A stretch of 64,000 nt of DNA. It comes from Paraspadella gotoi (Eukaryota; Chaetognatha). The translations under genes were made by a program, and so were the position numbers. Positions 12,231 to 24,295 of this stretch are shown piece after piece; within the stretch, counting starts at the first letter, position 1; each line of letters begins with the position of its first letter. The stretch is from positions 578,837 to 642,836 of the forward strand of contig CM119266.1 in the NCBI GenBank assembly GCA_051294375.1, written 5' to 3'. The notes under the pieces were generated by a model. It made no database searches. It was not told the DNA's origin and was given only the letters and a program-made list of their open reading frames with translations.

Positions 12231-13300
12231 AGCAGAAAAATCGATTATCGTTTATAGTTATAGTTACTTGTAGTTTCAGTGCGTTACGTTTCTTCAACGT
12301 ACTGTCGTTATTTCTCAACGATTTTCTTTTATTAAAACTAGACACAAGCTCAAAAAAAAGGGGGAAAAAAAACTTGTGCCAAATTGGCACCTTATTTTTT
12401 TAAAATTTACGTTCAAACGATTTATACTTTTCCTACCCCGACCAGTAACTTTTCGTCGATGCTTGTTCCTCGTCTCTAGTCATAACATAAAATTAACACC
12501 TCCTCTCGCATGAAACAAACGATTGAAAAGATCGTTAAAAATAAAAAAGATATTCCCCTCGCGCACCATCTTTTTAAAATATTTTGATCTGATTCCACGT
12601 TTGGTCATTCCACGGTTTGTCCTGAGCGAACGGACCGCGTTGCTCGTTGATTTCGATTCGACCCGTCCGTCTAACTTTTGACTAATAACAGACGTAGTTG
12701 TTTATGCAGCTCTAGCGATAATTGTTACTTCCAAGAAATACATATATTTTTCTAATCGGCTTATGCGTGTCTTTGCTTTTGGCCTTTTCGTAGTTAGTCG
12801 CTTTACTTAAAGTTATTTTGTATTTGTAAATCATTATTTCTCAGATTCATAATAATGATAGTGTATTTTCTTTTACGTCCGTTGTGTGATAACGATAACG
12901 AAAATTTTAATGATTTCAGATGTACATATATAATCAGGAGTTAGTACATTATTTCTCGCGCTATTGAGTATTGTCTTATCTAAGCAAAATGTCGCTTGCC
13001 GAAATATGACCCAAACGGACCAACCGTTGTTTATCGAGGTTAGAGATTATTCAGATTCATTAGGATCATACCTTCAACCATGCTAAAGTATTCGTGAATA
13101 ATTACCTGTGAAGCCTCAACTATTTTAATTCAAGTTCTACAATCAGTTCTTTTGTTTATTTTTTTACCGTCAAGTTTTAGGCATTGCATGAAACTCTATC
13201 TACCACTTGAGTGTAAAAATCAACATCTTGTGATTCTTTGAACATGAAACAAAAGAGCGTCTCTTTCATTTTATTAATTCTGGACCAGATTCTGGTCTTA
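12231..13300. other. Non-coding, AT-rich, after PCK
   Basis: No ORF with family similarity, no obvious repeat. Nothing further recognised. Confidence 0.5.
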
Positions 13301-13540
13301 TGAAATGGTACAACCAATACAAAAATTATCCTCTCATTTAATAAACAGGCTATTCTTCATAGTCATCTTGCCCCTGACTTTGGACAGGCTTTAGTGGTTT
13401 AAGGCCTCCATCACAAGATGACAGAGCAGATCCCTGCAAGCTTTCAATCAAGACTCTCGTTTATTCATTCCCAGAGTACCTCGGTTCCCTACCAGTTAAA
13501 TGGCATAATATTTCAAAAAAATGTTTCAATTATATAAAAA
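13301..13540 (+). repeat. Dispersed repeat A, copy 2 (long form)
   Basis: Long copy of repeat A. Beyond the shared block it extends through CTTTCAATCAAGACTCTCGT and a segment that in the copy at 39903 is open and encodes SFQSRLSHSLVYSLPEYL. Perhaps the 3' part of a retroelement ORF; family not recognised. Confidence 0.8.
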
Positions 13541-15448
13541 GGTCACTCCCTGAAGTATGAGATCGGGGAATACTATATATATACCGTACTATGCACTAGC
13601 ATTAAAACAGGAGCAGTTGCTAAATTTATGTATTAGAGCCACTGCTGAATTTGGTTATACTGGATTCCTAAGGTCGTATGGAATTAACCAAAATGGATAT
13701 TTGACAGTATTTTATGCTGTATATTATACAGTAGTACATTTTGATTGCGAAACTGGGACGTTGCATCGGACAAGGACAAGTCGAGGCGATGTCAAAGGCG
13801 ACGATGACATCGTGAGACGATTTTGCTTGCGGCGATGATAACTCCGTCGCAGATTTCGTGTCCCTCGCGTCTGTCAGATCCGTCTCGCCCTCCCGCGGCG
13901 AAAAGTCGAAAACAAAAAATCCCGTGACTCTTAACGCCGTTGTAAATCATTTCTCGCTTCTCGTCTTTTTTTGTTTTGGAGTTTTGTTAAAAAAACACAA
14001 TTAATGGGGCATTATTTATAAAATTATATCAAAATTAATCTCGTCGCTACGTCTAAATTAGATACGTATTAAATCTTAATCCCGCCGACAGAGAAAATCC
14101 CATTTTAAAAAGTTTAATTCATGCAGGGTAATCTCATTTCGAAGAGACGTAAAAACGCTCGGGCAATAGTAGTATACCTATTCTGTGTGCTTTCTCATCC
14201 GATTAGAATACTACATAATACATATGAATTTGATACCAACAATATATACATATTATTTAATATAATATCAGATATTATATTTCATACCATTATTTTAAAT
14301 AATTCTTTGAAGTTTAGATATATCTAATATTGTTTTGCCCTCAACATTCACCTTAAAAACCAACTAAAAATGCAATGAATTTTTTGTCCCCTGAAATTTC
14401 CAAATAAATCAACGATTAAAGATGAAGATTTATTTTTCCGCCTCTAATCTCTGAAATGACTTTGAAAGATACAGAAGAAGCTTTCTCGCTAAAAACATTA
14501 ACGGTTTAATTTTAACAAATTGAAAAAAAAATTCTTATTATAAATTAATAAAATATTACGTTGGATTCTCGGCTAATCAACTGAAACACCACGTTCATCC
14601 ACCACCGATGTCTTCGCGTGTCACTCGGCGCATAAGTCATTTTAAAAATTGCAATTCGATTTTTTAAAAAAACGCGAAGAATGGATATGAAACCAAAAAA
14701 AAATGGGGGATGGGGCTGAGGCTAAAATTAGCCCGTGTTGCTTCATGGTTGCGAAGCATTCGTCTCTAACGAGTCTCATTTTTCTCGCGCAAAAAGGATG
14801 AGTTGTCACTTTTGTCGATGCGCAACTTTTGTGAGTCTTTATCTTTTTTTTTTTGTGTCACTTTTTATGCTTTTATTTTGCGACTGTTTGACGTCGGCGG
14901 GAGAGAAAAGAGAAAGGCTCAGCTCAGATTTTAATCTTTCTGTGACACGAAAGACAAAAAATTGACAAACGCGGGACAAGGATCGAGGACAAAAAGAACA
15001 AACTAAAAGAAGCTCACGATGCCTTTGCGGGTGTCTGCTGTCTATGAATACAGTTCGATCGTCACTTAATAATGAGTCTCTCTGGTTCTTTGCGACATAA
15101 GGCAAGTTGCTTCATTATTTGCATATATATATACATATATTGTGAACAGCTCATTCGAGTTGCCACAATATATATATATATAATTTCAATTCGTATTTAC
15201 TTTTGAAAATAATCAGCTCGATCGAAATGGACAGATAAGTCAATAGAATTTATCATAATTACAAAATGATGGCCGAAAATAATTTACTTAACTCCAACCA
15301 TCCTTTTTTGAGCGTTTAAAAGGAATTAATTCAAATGTTTCACATTCTTTCAAATTTCTTTCCCGCTCTCATTTTGAAAAAAAACGTAACTTGACATTCG
15401 TCATTAGAATAACATTTTTTATAATATTTTTCATTATTAAATACACGT
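13541..15448. other. Non-coding stretch
   Basis: Mostly AT-rich. Two CpG-richer patches lie at about 13740-13910 and 14560-14800. At 15122-15182 a small hairpin has TATATATTGTG/CACAATATATA arms. ORFs of 60-90 codons here show no family similarity. Confidence 0.5.
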
Positions 15449-15660
15449 GGATAAGTCGCTAAGAGGGGCTTTAACCCTATCTAGCAGCCATTGAACGGGT
15501 CCGAGGCTTGGAACCAGGCTTGAGGGTTTTCTACGCCCCCTAGGAGGCTTACGGCTGTCCTCAGTGGTTATGAGCTGATGGCTTTACTCAATGAGCCAGC
15601 GGGACACGACTGAAGGTATCATATTTATAGGCGGGGTGAACTTATGCAATGCCCGACTAC
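15449..15660 (-). repeat. tRNA-derived SINE family B, copy 1
   Basis: On the minus strand it reads GTCGGGCATTGC..., then TGGCTCATTGAGTAAAGCC (A-box-like), and ends near GCGACTTATCC. The B-box region present in the copy at 38299 is deleted here. Near-identical layout at 17671 and 38299. Confidence 0.75.
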
Positions 15661-16030
15661 ATACATTTACGAATTTAGAAATGATATATTTTCAGAATAT
15701 TATTTAAATACATTTTAAAACATGTTATAAGGTTCTTAGATAGGGTATTGCACAAAAATTTAAAAAATACAGATTTTCTTCATTCGATGGTTTTAAACCT
15801 TATATTAAGCCTAATGAAGTGTATTTTAATCGTTAATTTCAAGTTTGACTTTTAAAGATTTGATTTACGCCAACTGATTTACGTCAATTTGGAGTAACAT
15901 ATCTGTCTCCTTTCTGCTGTCAAGGATATTGAACAAAATTTTTTGAAAACGCTTTTTTTAATTAAAAATACATAGTAGTATTGGATTCAGATTTGATTTC
16001 TTTTTTTTTTTTACGTGTTTGTTGGCGCTG
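15661..16030. other. AT-rich non-coding spacer
   Basis: Nothing recognised between SINE B copy 1 and the 140-bp tandem repeat. Confidence 0.5.
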
Positions 16031-16585
16031 GTGGCGTAAAAAGTACGCCAAAATGTATTATTTCCTAGTTACATATGTGGCGTTAATGATTTTTCAAAAA
16101 AAATTTTTAAAATATATCATGTTAAATAAGTGTAAATGTTTATATTTAAATTTGGAAAAGAATTGTGGCGTAAAATGGCGTGAAATGAAGGTAAAACCGT
16201 TTAATATGATATCATGATGTGGCGTAAAGACTTTCCGATTATTTCCTAGTAAAAGCAATTCGGTTAAGTGGTTTTAAAGATTTATCCGGCCTTTTTTATA
16301 CAGATGTGGCGTAGAATGGCGTAAAATGAACAAAAAACGATATAAATATTATCTAATTCTGTGGCGTAAAGACTTTGTTTATTTTCTAGTAAAAACTACA
16401 CAGTTAAGTGATTTAAATATTTTTCCGGCCTTTTTTATACAGGTTTGGCGTAGAATGGCGTAAAATGAACAGAAAACCATATTAATATCATTTAATTTTG
16501 TGGCGTAAAAACTTTTTTTCATTTTCCAAATAAAGCTATTAAGTTAAGATGCTTTGGCATAGAATGGCGTAAATTGACGTAAAAC
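16031..16585. repeat. ~140-bp tandem repeat with GTGGCGTAAA core
   Basis: GTGGCGTAAA/GACTTT blocks begin at 16219, 16361 and 16500 (142 and 139 bp apart). Each is followed by TTTTCTAGTAAA.., CCGGCCTTTTTTATACAG and a second core TGGCGTAGAATGGCGTAAAATG. Degenerate flanking units start at 16031 and end at 16585. Confidence 0.85.
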
Positions 16586-17308
16586 TAAGACTTAGACAAG
16601 TTTTTGAGAAAATAAATACCAGTTCTACTTTTAATTAAATAATAAGCTCCTTCACGAACATTAATTTCGATTTGCAATTAGTTCACAACTTTCAATCCAG
16701 AAGCGACCTCTGCGTAAACGATTTTGCCTTTTACATTCTTACCTCCCTGATGACGACGACGACGAATCGGATTATAAATAACTCGGTTATATTCCGTACG
16801 TAAGCGTTTTTAATCTGCCGAAACTCGACGATTCCGACTAATCTACTCGGCTCACAATTATTTCCAGATTCCCCCTCCCCCTCTTTTTCTTTATCGCTTA
16901 TGGCGCCTCGTACGAGAGAAATAAACAGTCCTATCATATTCTCCCTCTCCCTCGCCCAAAAAACGACGGAGACTATGACACCTCGTTCTGGATTCCTTCC
17001 TCCGCGCGATTCGGCGCTCAACTTTATTGCGCAGCGCCGAGTGCGTCGTTGCCGGGAAATCTAGAGGCTCGCGCGGACGGGCCGTGGCGCAGAGAGAGAG
17101 AGAGGGAGACGCGCTCCGGACTCTGGTCCCGGAACCGGAAATCCGGATCCAGAGATTTCTCCGATTTTTTTTCCTTTTTCTTCGGAACGCTATTTTTTTT
17201 TCTGCAACGCAAAATGTTCACGTCGAAAAAAAATTTTGAAGAAGAAAAATTACAAATGTAACGAAGAAATTGTAGACTATATTCGTTCGTAAGTTCGTGT
17301 CGATTATA
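16586..17308. other. Non-coding stretch with GC-rich part
   Basis: 16730-17160 is richer in CpG (around GCAGCGCCGAGTGCGTCG) and contains a short (GA)n at about 17092-17106. ORFs on both strands are repeat translations. Possibly an old promoter or element; no evidence for either. Confidence 0.4.
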
Positions 17309-17404
17309 TGAAATTGGTACAACCAATATAAAAATTATCCATTCATTTAATAAATAAGCTATCTTGCCCCTGACTTTGGACAGGCTTTGGTGGTTTAAGG
17401 CCTC
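17309..17404 (+). repeat. Dispersed repeat A, copy 3 (short form)
   Basis: Copy truncated just after GGTTTAAGGCCT; the left end coincides with that of the other copies. Confidence 0.85.
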
Positions 17405-17670
17405 GCAATATTTTTTTCCCTAAAATTGACGTAAGAGGAACTCTTTTATTTTTTTAAAACGAATTTCAACGAACACAAGAGCAGAAGTTACATCACACTA
17501 AACTGTCTCTTTCTCAAAATCTATTTAGCTTATTACAGACTATATGAGTATCTTGACAGATAGTAATTAAATTATTGACCTAAAGCCCTCATGTTCACCG
17601 AGTGGCCTTTGTTTTAATTCTCTGACATTTTGCAGTTTGACACCACGCAGGATTTCTTGTACTATCTGTA

Positions 17671-17873
17671 GATAAGGCGCTAAGTGGGCTGAAGATGACT
17701 ATCCGTAACTTCTAAAACCCCCTTTAGTAGCTATGGAACGGGTCCTGGGCTTTGAACCAGGCTTAAGGGTTCGCCACACCCCCAAGGCTGATGGCTTTAC
17801 TCAATGAGCCACCGGGTCAGGACTGAAGGAGTCATGTTTATAGGCGGGGTGAACCTAGGCAATGCCCGACTAC
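17671..17873 (-). repeat. tRNA-derived SINE family B, copy 2
   Basis: Same ends as copy 1 (GATAAGGCGCTA ... AATGCCCGACTAC on plus). The A-box-like motif is kept. It is about 200 bp long, with the internal B-box part shortened. Confidence 0.75.
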
Positions 17874-18645
17874 GTATCTTTTAATCTATTACAGGAACGG
17901 CGATTCCAATGTGTTGCGCCTCAGTGACTTAATTTTTGATCACATAACATGACATGACATGACAAAAAACTTTCTTGGCCCTTGCATTTATGGCATGCAC
18001 TGCATCGAAATTACGTCTTTTATTCCTTATAGTTTTAGGATTTCCTGAAGGCGGCGCAAGCAGTCACTAAGATTTGAGGTTTTTTCTAACAAGAGATATT
18101 TCACTATTTTATATTGACAAAAAGGTCGTTCATGCTCAATGTTTCTAATGAATGTTGTTGCTGTTATATGCTAAAATGTCTCGTACTTTTTTCTATCAAG
18201 TGAGGACGAACCGGATGACGATATCGATCCAATCTTGACTGCATAAAAAGTAGACAATAGGGATGACATCAATTCATTCTTTTTGTCACTCTCTGTCATT
18301 CTATAACCGAATGTTTTTATCAAAATTAAGAGGATATCGATTTAAGCAAAATATCGCTTATATTTAATCAATACATTAATACTGGTTGAACTTAAATAAT
18401 ACAATCATAATTAACAATTTCAATTTCATTCTTTGGAGTCATTGCACATTTCTGTATCCGTTTTCTTAAGGTTGAAAGTTGACTAACATGAAATTAATGT
18501 TGACAACGACGATCATCATTATTCATATCCTACCTCGAACAAAATTCATAATAGAGTTGATATCGAGGAAAAATCTTACCGAAATATTCCGCCTCAGAAG
18601 CCGAAAGGAAGGAGGTTCATCCTTCTTAAAAACCGACGCCGCGAA
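17874..18645. other. AT-rich non-coding stretch
   Basis: No gene or repeat family recognised. Confidence 0.5.
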
Positions 18646-18764
<119 letters not shown>

Positions 18765-19149
18765 TCTTTCTCTTTCACCTTCCTCTCTATCGCCTCGTAC
18801 CGCACACCACCCGGTTCCTCGGAACCCGATTTCTCCCGTCCCAAATGGCGCCTCGTCGCGGAATCGCGCGGTTCCCCCTCTCCCGCCCCCTCCTTCCGCT
18901 CCCACGGTCTCGGACGAGTCCTTGACGATTTTTTCATAGTCCTTCATCGTCATTGTTGTCTTCATCATCGTCTCTCTCTTCGTCGTCGTCGTCGTCGTCG
19001 TCTTAACCGGCGTTTCCCCGGTTCCTCAGTTCTGGGGTCTTTGTCGTCGTCGTGTTCATCGTCGCTGTCGACGTCATCCTCGGAGGCGGCGTCGTTTTCG
19101 TCGTCCTCGCCGTCGTACTCGTCGTCTTCATCGTCGTCGTCGTCGTCGT

Positions 19150-19556
19150 NNNNNNNNNNNNNNNNNNNNNNNNNNNNNNNNNNNNNNNNNNNNNNNNNNN
19201 NNNNNNNNNNNNNNNNNNNNNNNNNNNNNNNNNNNNNNNNNNNNNNNNNNNNNNNNNNNNNNNNNNNNNNNNNNNNNNNNNNNNNNNNNNNNNNNNNNNN
19301 NNNNNNNNNNNNNNNNNNNNNNNNNNNNNNNNNNNNNNNNNNNNNNNNNNNNNNNNNNNNNNNNNNNNNNNNNNNNNNNNNNNNNNNNNNNNNNNNNNNN
19401 NNNNNNNNNNNNNNNNNNNNNNNNNNNNNNNNNNNNNNNNNNNNNNNNNNNNNNNNNNNNNNNNNNNNNNNNNNNNNNNNNNNNNNNNNNNNNNNNNNNN
19501 NNNNNNNNNNNNNNNNNNNNNNNNNNNNNNNNNNNNNNNNNNNNNNNNNNNNNNNN
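19150..19556. other. Assembly gap (407 N)
   Basis: Run of N flanked by the duplicated A and B segments; the missing part is probably CT repeat like that in the second copy. Confidence 1.
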
Positions 19557-19809
19557 TTCAAATTTATTTTCGACGTCATTTGTTTTTGTTTTCTCGATCC
19601 CTAGCGGGAAGAGGCGAGAAATAACGCCCTCTTCACGTTTCGCGAGGAGGTGCATCTTTGGACCGCAGGGACGACGACGACAACGACGACGACGACGACG
19701 ACGAAAGACTGTCTCGACGACAAAGCCAATGGGGGAAGCCATTGACTCTCGTGAATTAGGTTGAAACCGTCAGAGAGACGTGAGAGAGATAGACGAACCG
19801 ACGTGAGTT

Positions 19810-19845
<36 letters not shown>

Positions 19846-20284
19846 TTCCCCCTCTCCCGGCCCCCGTCCTTCCGCTCCCACGTTCTTCGAGTACGAGTCC
19901 TTGACGATTTTTTCATAGTCCTTTCATCGTCATTGTTGTCTTCATTCATCGTCTCTCTCTTCGTCGTTTCGTCGTTCGTCGTCGGTTTTAACCGGCGTTT
20001 TCCCGCGTTCCTCAGTTTGTGGTCTTTGTCGTCGTCGTGTTCATGCGTCTCTATGTCGACGTCATCCTCGGAGGCGGCGGTCGTTTTCGTTCGTCCCTCG
20101 CTCCGGTCGTACTTCGTCGTCTTCATCGTCGTCGCTCGTTTCGTCGTCTGGTCGTCGTCGTTCTTCATCGTCGTTCGTCGTCGTCGTCGTCGGTCCCGGA
20201 GGCGGTCTACTCGTCGCTGGTTCCTCCACTTCCTCCCTTCTCCTTTTTCTCTCTCGAGTTGTTCAGTATTTCTCCTGGCTAACT

Positions 20285-20305
20285 TTCTCTCTCTCTCCTC
20301 TCTCT

Positions 20306-20373
<68 letters not shown>
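20285..20373. repeat. (CT)n microsatellite
   Basis: About 89 bp of CT with a few CCTC/TTCT interruptions, inside the second copy of the duplication. Confidence 0.95.
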
Positions 20374-20376
<3 letters not shown>

Positions 20377-20689
20377 GGTGAAATACAACACAAAAATAAA
20401 AATCTCGTGCCGTCTCTCAACTTTTTTTTTTTTTGCTTTCAAATTATTTCGACCGTTCATTTTGTTGTTTCGTTTTCTCGATCCCTAGCGGAAGAGGCGA
20501 GAAAATAACGCCTCTTCACGCTTTCGCGAGGAGGTGCATCTTTGACCGCAAGAGGGACGACGACGACAACGACGACGACGACGAAAGACTGTCTCGACGA
20601 CAAAGCCAATGGGGGAAGCCATTAGACTCTCGTGAATTAGGTTGAAACCGTCAGAGAGACGTGAGAGGAGATAGACGAACCGACTGAGT

Positions 20690-20998
20690 TAGAGAGAAAA
20701 AGAGAGAGACGAGAGAGAGAGAGAGACGAGAGGAGGGACGAGAGAGAGACCTGGAGAGAGGAGAGAGATGAAGAAGAGAGAGAGAGAGAGAGCAGAGATA
20801 ACTGTGAAAGTAAGGGAAAGCAAATGCCCATATAGGAGACTAAACATTGAGCATGAAAAGAATGGAAATGAACTGGCGGTTTCCTTCCTATTGCTCTTCT
20901 CTCTCTCTCTCTCTGCTTCTCTCTCTCTCTCGTTCTTCTCTCTCTCTCTCTCTACTCTCTCTCTCTCTTCTCTCTCTTCTCATCTCTCTCTCTCTTCT
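20690..20998. repeat. (GA)n block followed by inverted (CT)n block
   Basis: Imperfect GA repeats (20690-20795) face imperfect CT repeats (20896-20998) around a 100-bp spacer, so the region could fold as a long hairpin. Confidence 0.8.
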
Positions 20999-21046
20999 GT
21001 CGACGTTGTAACGAAAAAAATGGAGCGTTAATTTTTCATTGGGAAC

Positions 21047-21071
21047 NNNNNNNNNNNNNNNNNNNNNNNNN
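21047..21071. other. Assembly gap (25 N)
   Basis: Fixed-length run of N. Confidence 1.
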
Positions 21072-21420
21072 GACGTAATTTTTATCACTTTTCCGGCCGA
21101 TGAGGCGTAAACCGTCGTTGCCATGACGACTGCCGACACGTTACACTCGAAAACAAAAAAAAAACAAAAAAAAGGAACAAAATTCGTCTGTACTTTTCTC
21201 ACGTACAACCTACGCTGACGTAAACAATTTGCTTAATGTTTATTTCTCGGAAATCTCTTTGTTTAACAAACTATTATAAAAAAACCTTGTAACGTGATCA
21301 TCCTACTACAACTTTAGCATATTACTATCTATTTGAGAAAATTATCTGAAATAGTGAAGTCGCTATTAATATAAAAGGTTAGTTTTTTCTCCACCACTTT
21401 TTTTTCTCATGAGACGACTT

Positions 21421-22030
21421 TAAAAACTAAACAAAACAAGTTTGAGCAAAACAATGCCGGATCTGCCCACGATCATTAACCGTAATTAATTAATTCAAGT
21501 TAATTAAATAATTAGTCAATTAATTAATTAATTTGATCCGACATGTTAGTTTTAGTTTTTTTCGTCACTGACCACGACAAAAACAACTACGACGATGATG
21601 GCGACGATGACAATTATGCCGATAACGATTTATTGAATAATTAATCAATAATAATTAATTGACTAATTGATTAATTAACTGATTAATTATTTGATTAATT
21701 AATACATCTTGTATTTACATTTAATATAAAAAGAAAAAGAAGCATAATCAATTGGTGAAACAGGTTTTTTGTTTTTTCCATTTAAACTCATTTCCACTCG
21801 GACGATTCCATCGAAGCTTAATTAAACACTTTCTTACCAACATACAAAATTTCAAGTCATTCGCCCCATATAATTATGAGTAATTGGCTTTCAAAGCTAA
21901 GGGGAACGGACGGACGGACGGACGGACGGACGGACATCAATTTTGAATAATTTATTATAAATCAATGTTCTGATATGATTTAAGTGACTTACCGACAAGA
22001 TTGGGAGGGCGGACCGGCGGACCGACAAAG
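21421..22030 (+). repeat. Repeat family C, short form without internal insert
   Basis: Shares AAGTTTGAGCAAA.CAATG.C, a TTAATTAA-rich palindromic block, AAGAAGCATAATCAATT, CATTTAAACTCATTTCCACT and a GGAC tract with the element copies at 41-45, 48-51 and 52-55 kb. It lacks the roughly 1.3 kb between the two TTAATTAA blocks. Confidence 0.75.
21907..21936. repeat. (GGAC)n microsatellite
   Basis: About seven GGAC units within repeat family C; expanded versions are at 44455-44550 and 54530-54735. Confidence 0.95.
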
Positions 22031-22294
22031 TGAATTAAAAAAAACTTACAATACAAGAGAGTTCTCTCGAAAATGTTAGACGGTAAACCGCTTTCTCTCG
22101 AAGCCAGACTGCCACCTCTCGACTTTCTTACGCATCAAAAGACAAATGAGCATCGACGACGTTCGACTTCGTTCGTCTTCGCGACATCTTGAAATACCAT
22201 CCACGCGACCAGAAATACGACTGACAGTCTCAGACATTCGGAGAAAGAAAAAAAGCTTTCCCTCTTTTTTTTTATAAAGTCGCGCCGAAAGGCC

Positions 22295-22308
22295 GTTGCC
22301 ATGGAAAC
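22295..22308. promoter_or_regulatory. Palindromic RFX X-box-like motif
   Basis: GTTGCCATGGAAAC fits the RFX consensus GTNRCCATRGNAAC. Related but weaker forms are at about 21115 and 36588. No gene start is seen beside it, so function is unproven. Confidence 0.3.
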
Positions 22309-22494
22309 GACCACGACGAAGACGCGAACGTCGATGATGACGCAAACGACGCCGATGACGATGACGTTTCTCCGACGTCGACAATGAATTTAATGACGTC
22401 GCAAGTTCTAAAAATATGAATATTAATTTTTTTTTGTACCCGAACGATATTCCGAATTTCCATCGCAAACCGTTAAGTTCTATAATTAGATGAA

Positions 22495-22516
22495 ACGACG
22501 ACGACGACGACGACGA
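22495..22516. repeat. Short (GAC)n tract
   Basis: About seven ACG/GAC units. Confidence 0.9.
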
Positions 22517-22969
22517 CTTCGCTCTTCAACAGAGATACGAATGTTTTTTGTGGTTTTTTTTTCTCTAAAATTAAAAGGAATTAAAAAGTTTTTCTTGACG
22601 CGAAACTGAAACGCGTGAGTTCGTGACGGGAAGACGTCAAATCGACGTCGTTGTTGTTGCCTGTAGTTCTGGCGGTTGTGGTTGGTGCAAAATCATCCAT
22701 TTGGGGAAGAATTTATTGCACTTTTGCTTTTTATCACTGATTATCAGTCTGTTTGATTGTCTGTCTGATTGTCTGCCCGATTATCTGCTTGATTTACTGT
22801 ACGAATGTCACTTTCTAATTATAAAAAGCTAAAAAACATGCAACTTTAAAAATTGCTAGTTGATAATCTATAATTATTAACAATTAGGGTAATTATAATG
22901 GTAATTCTAATGATAATTATAATGATTATAATGATTATTATGATGATTGTTCTTTTGGTTTTAGTTCGA

Positions 22970-23210
22970 CCACCGCGCCGCCTGGTATCGTTCGAGGTAA
23001 TAACCTGAAACCGTCGGCGCCGACGCGGCCGCCATCTTTCGACGTTCACTCGTGCGTCTAACGCGGCATCTCATGGCGCCGCGCCTCGTGACGCCTTTTG
23101 TCACGTGACTGAAGCGTCTTCACGTGATCGCGAATCATCACGTGACCGCGTCACGGTCGACGAAGAGTCACGAAAAAAAACCCACACGTAACGACGTCGA
23201 CGCCGCCAAG
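22970..23210. promoter_or_regulatory. CpG-rich segment with YY1-like site and three CACGTG E-boxes
   Basis: A CpG-dense island in AT-rich surroundings. GCCGCCATCTTT (23028-23038 region) resembles a YY1 site. CACGTG occurs at 23102, 23121 and 23139; the first lies in the perfect palindrome GTCACGTGAC. Looks like a promoter, but no first exon is identified on either strand. Confidence 0.4.
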
Positions 23211-23229
23211 CAAAACACAACAGAGTGAG

Positions 23230-23232
<3 letters not shown>

Positions 23233-23308
<76 letters not shown>
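23233..23308. repeat. (GA)n microsatellite
   Basis: About 76 bp of GA immediately right of the CpG-rich segment. Confidence 0.95.
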
Positions 23309-23311
<3 letters not shown>

Positions 23312-23408
23312 TTCCTCTCTCTCTCCCTCTTTCACGGCGTCTAGAATTTTTCACGTTCCATTCCCATCGCCTTCCATTTTTTTTTTTCCATCGTTTTCTC
23401 GACTACGC

Positions 23409-23414
23409 CGACGA

Positions 23415-23467
<53 letters not shown>

Positions 23468-23468
23468 T
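23409..23468. repeat. (GAC)n microsatellite
   Basis: About 19 GAC/ACG units. Confidence 0.95.
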
Positions 23469-23789
23469 GACTCTCGCGTTTGTTGTGACTCCACCTGAAG
23501 AACTTTTACTCCAGCTTTTTTTCCTTCTTTTATTTCCCTGTATATATGAAAATTTCAAAAATACTAGTTTCACTATTCAATCTTTATAATTAGAGATTTT
23601 AAAATATACTTTTTTAAAGTCTTACCGTTTTATTTATGTTTTTTGTTATATTATATACTTTTATATTATATTTTTAATTTTTTGGCGGGGGATGTTAGTG
23701 TTGTCTTTGGGAAATAGAGGGAGCATCTATAGAGAGGTTAGAATACCTTTTCCCCAGATTTCTAATAGACATCCTACATCCTACATCAT

Positions 23790-24295
23790 TTCTGTTTGAA
23801 AGTATGTTCTTTTCCTTTTCTTACCTTTCTATTTTCTTGCTTTTCTATCCTTTCCTTTCTTTTTAATTCCTTTCCTTTTTCTTTCTTTTTCTTTATTTTC
23901 CTTTCTTTCCTTTTTCTTTATTTTTCTTCATTTTCCTTTCTTTCCTTTTTTCTTTCTTTCCTTTCCTTTCCTGTTCCTATTACATTTTCTTTTCTTTTAT
24001 TTTCTTATTTTCTTTCTTTTTTGTTTACTTCCCTCAGTTTATTTTTTTTTAATTTCATTTAGATGCTTTTCTTTCTTTTCAAGTTTTTTCTTTCTTTTGT
24101 TGATGTTTTTTAAAAATTTTTATGTCTCTTCATTATTTCTTTTCAATTCTTTTATTTTTTACATATATTCTATCATTATATGATCTTCTCTTTTCTTTTT
24201 TTTTATATATTTTTTCCATTTTTTTTTCTTTTCTCTTCTCTTCAGCTTTTTTCTTTCTATCACATATCTTTTGTCACATATAATTTTTTTTTCAT
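23790..24295. repeat. Long T/C-rich polypyrimidine region
   Basis: About 500 bp strongly biased to T and C on the plus strand (CCTTT/CTTTTT units). A second such block is at 24520-25020 and ends in a (CT)n tract at 24955-24984. Phe-rich ORFs here are translations of the bias. Confidence 0.8.

Larger units (their letters stand above)
18871..20720. repeat. Tandem duplication interrupted by an assembly gap
   Basis: Segment A (18871-19149) recurs at 19845-20170 (GTTCCCCCTCTCCCG..., CCTTGACGATTTTTTCATAG). Segment B (19557-19844) recurs at 20438-20720 (CTCGATCCCTAGCGG..., GACTGTCTCGACGACAAAGC). Order is A, N gap, B, A', (CT)n, B', period about 880-970 bp. Copies differ by many single-base indels. 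Confidence 0.85.

Noticed and set aside
19041-19742. 190-204-codon ORFs across the N gap
   Set aside because: Most of the length is undetermined sequence; the remainder is (GTC)n and flanking repeat.
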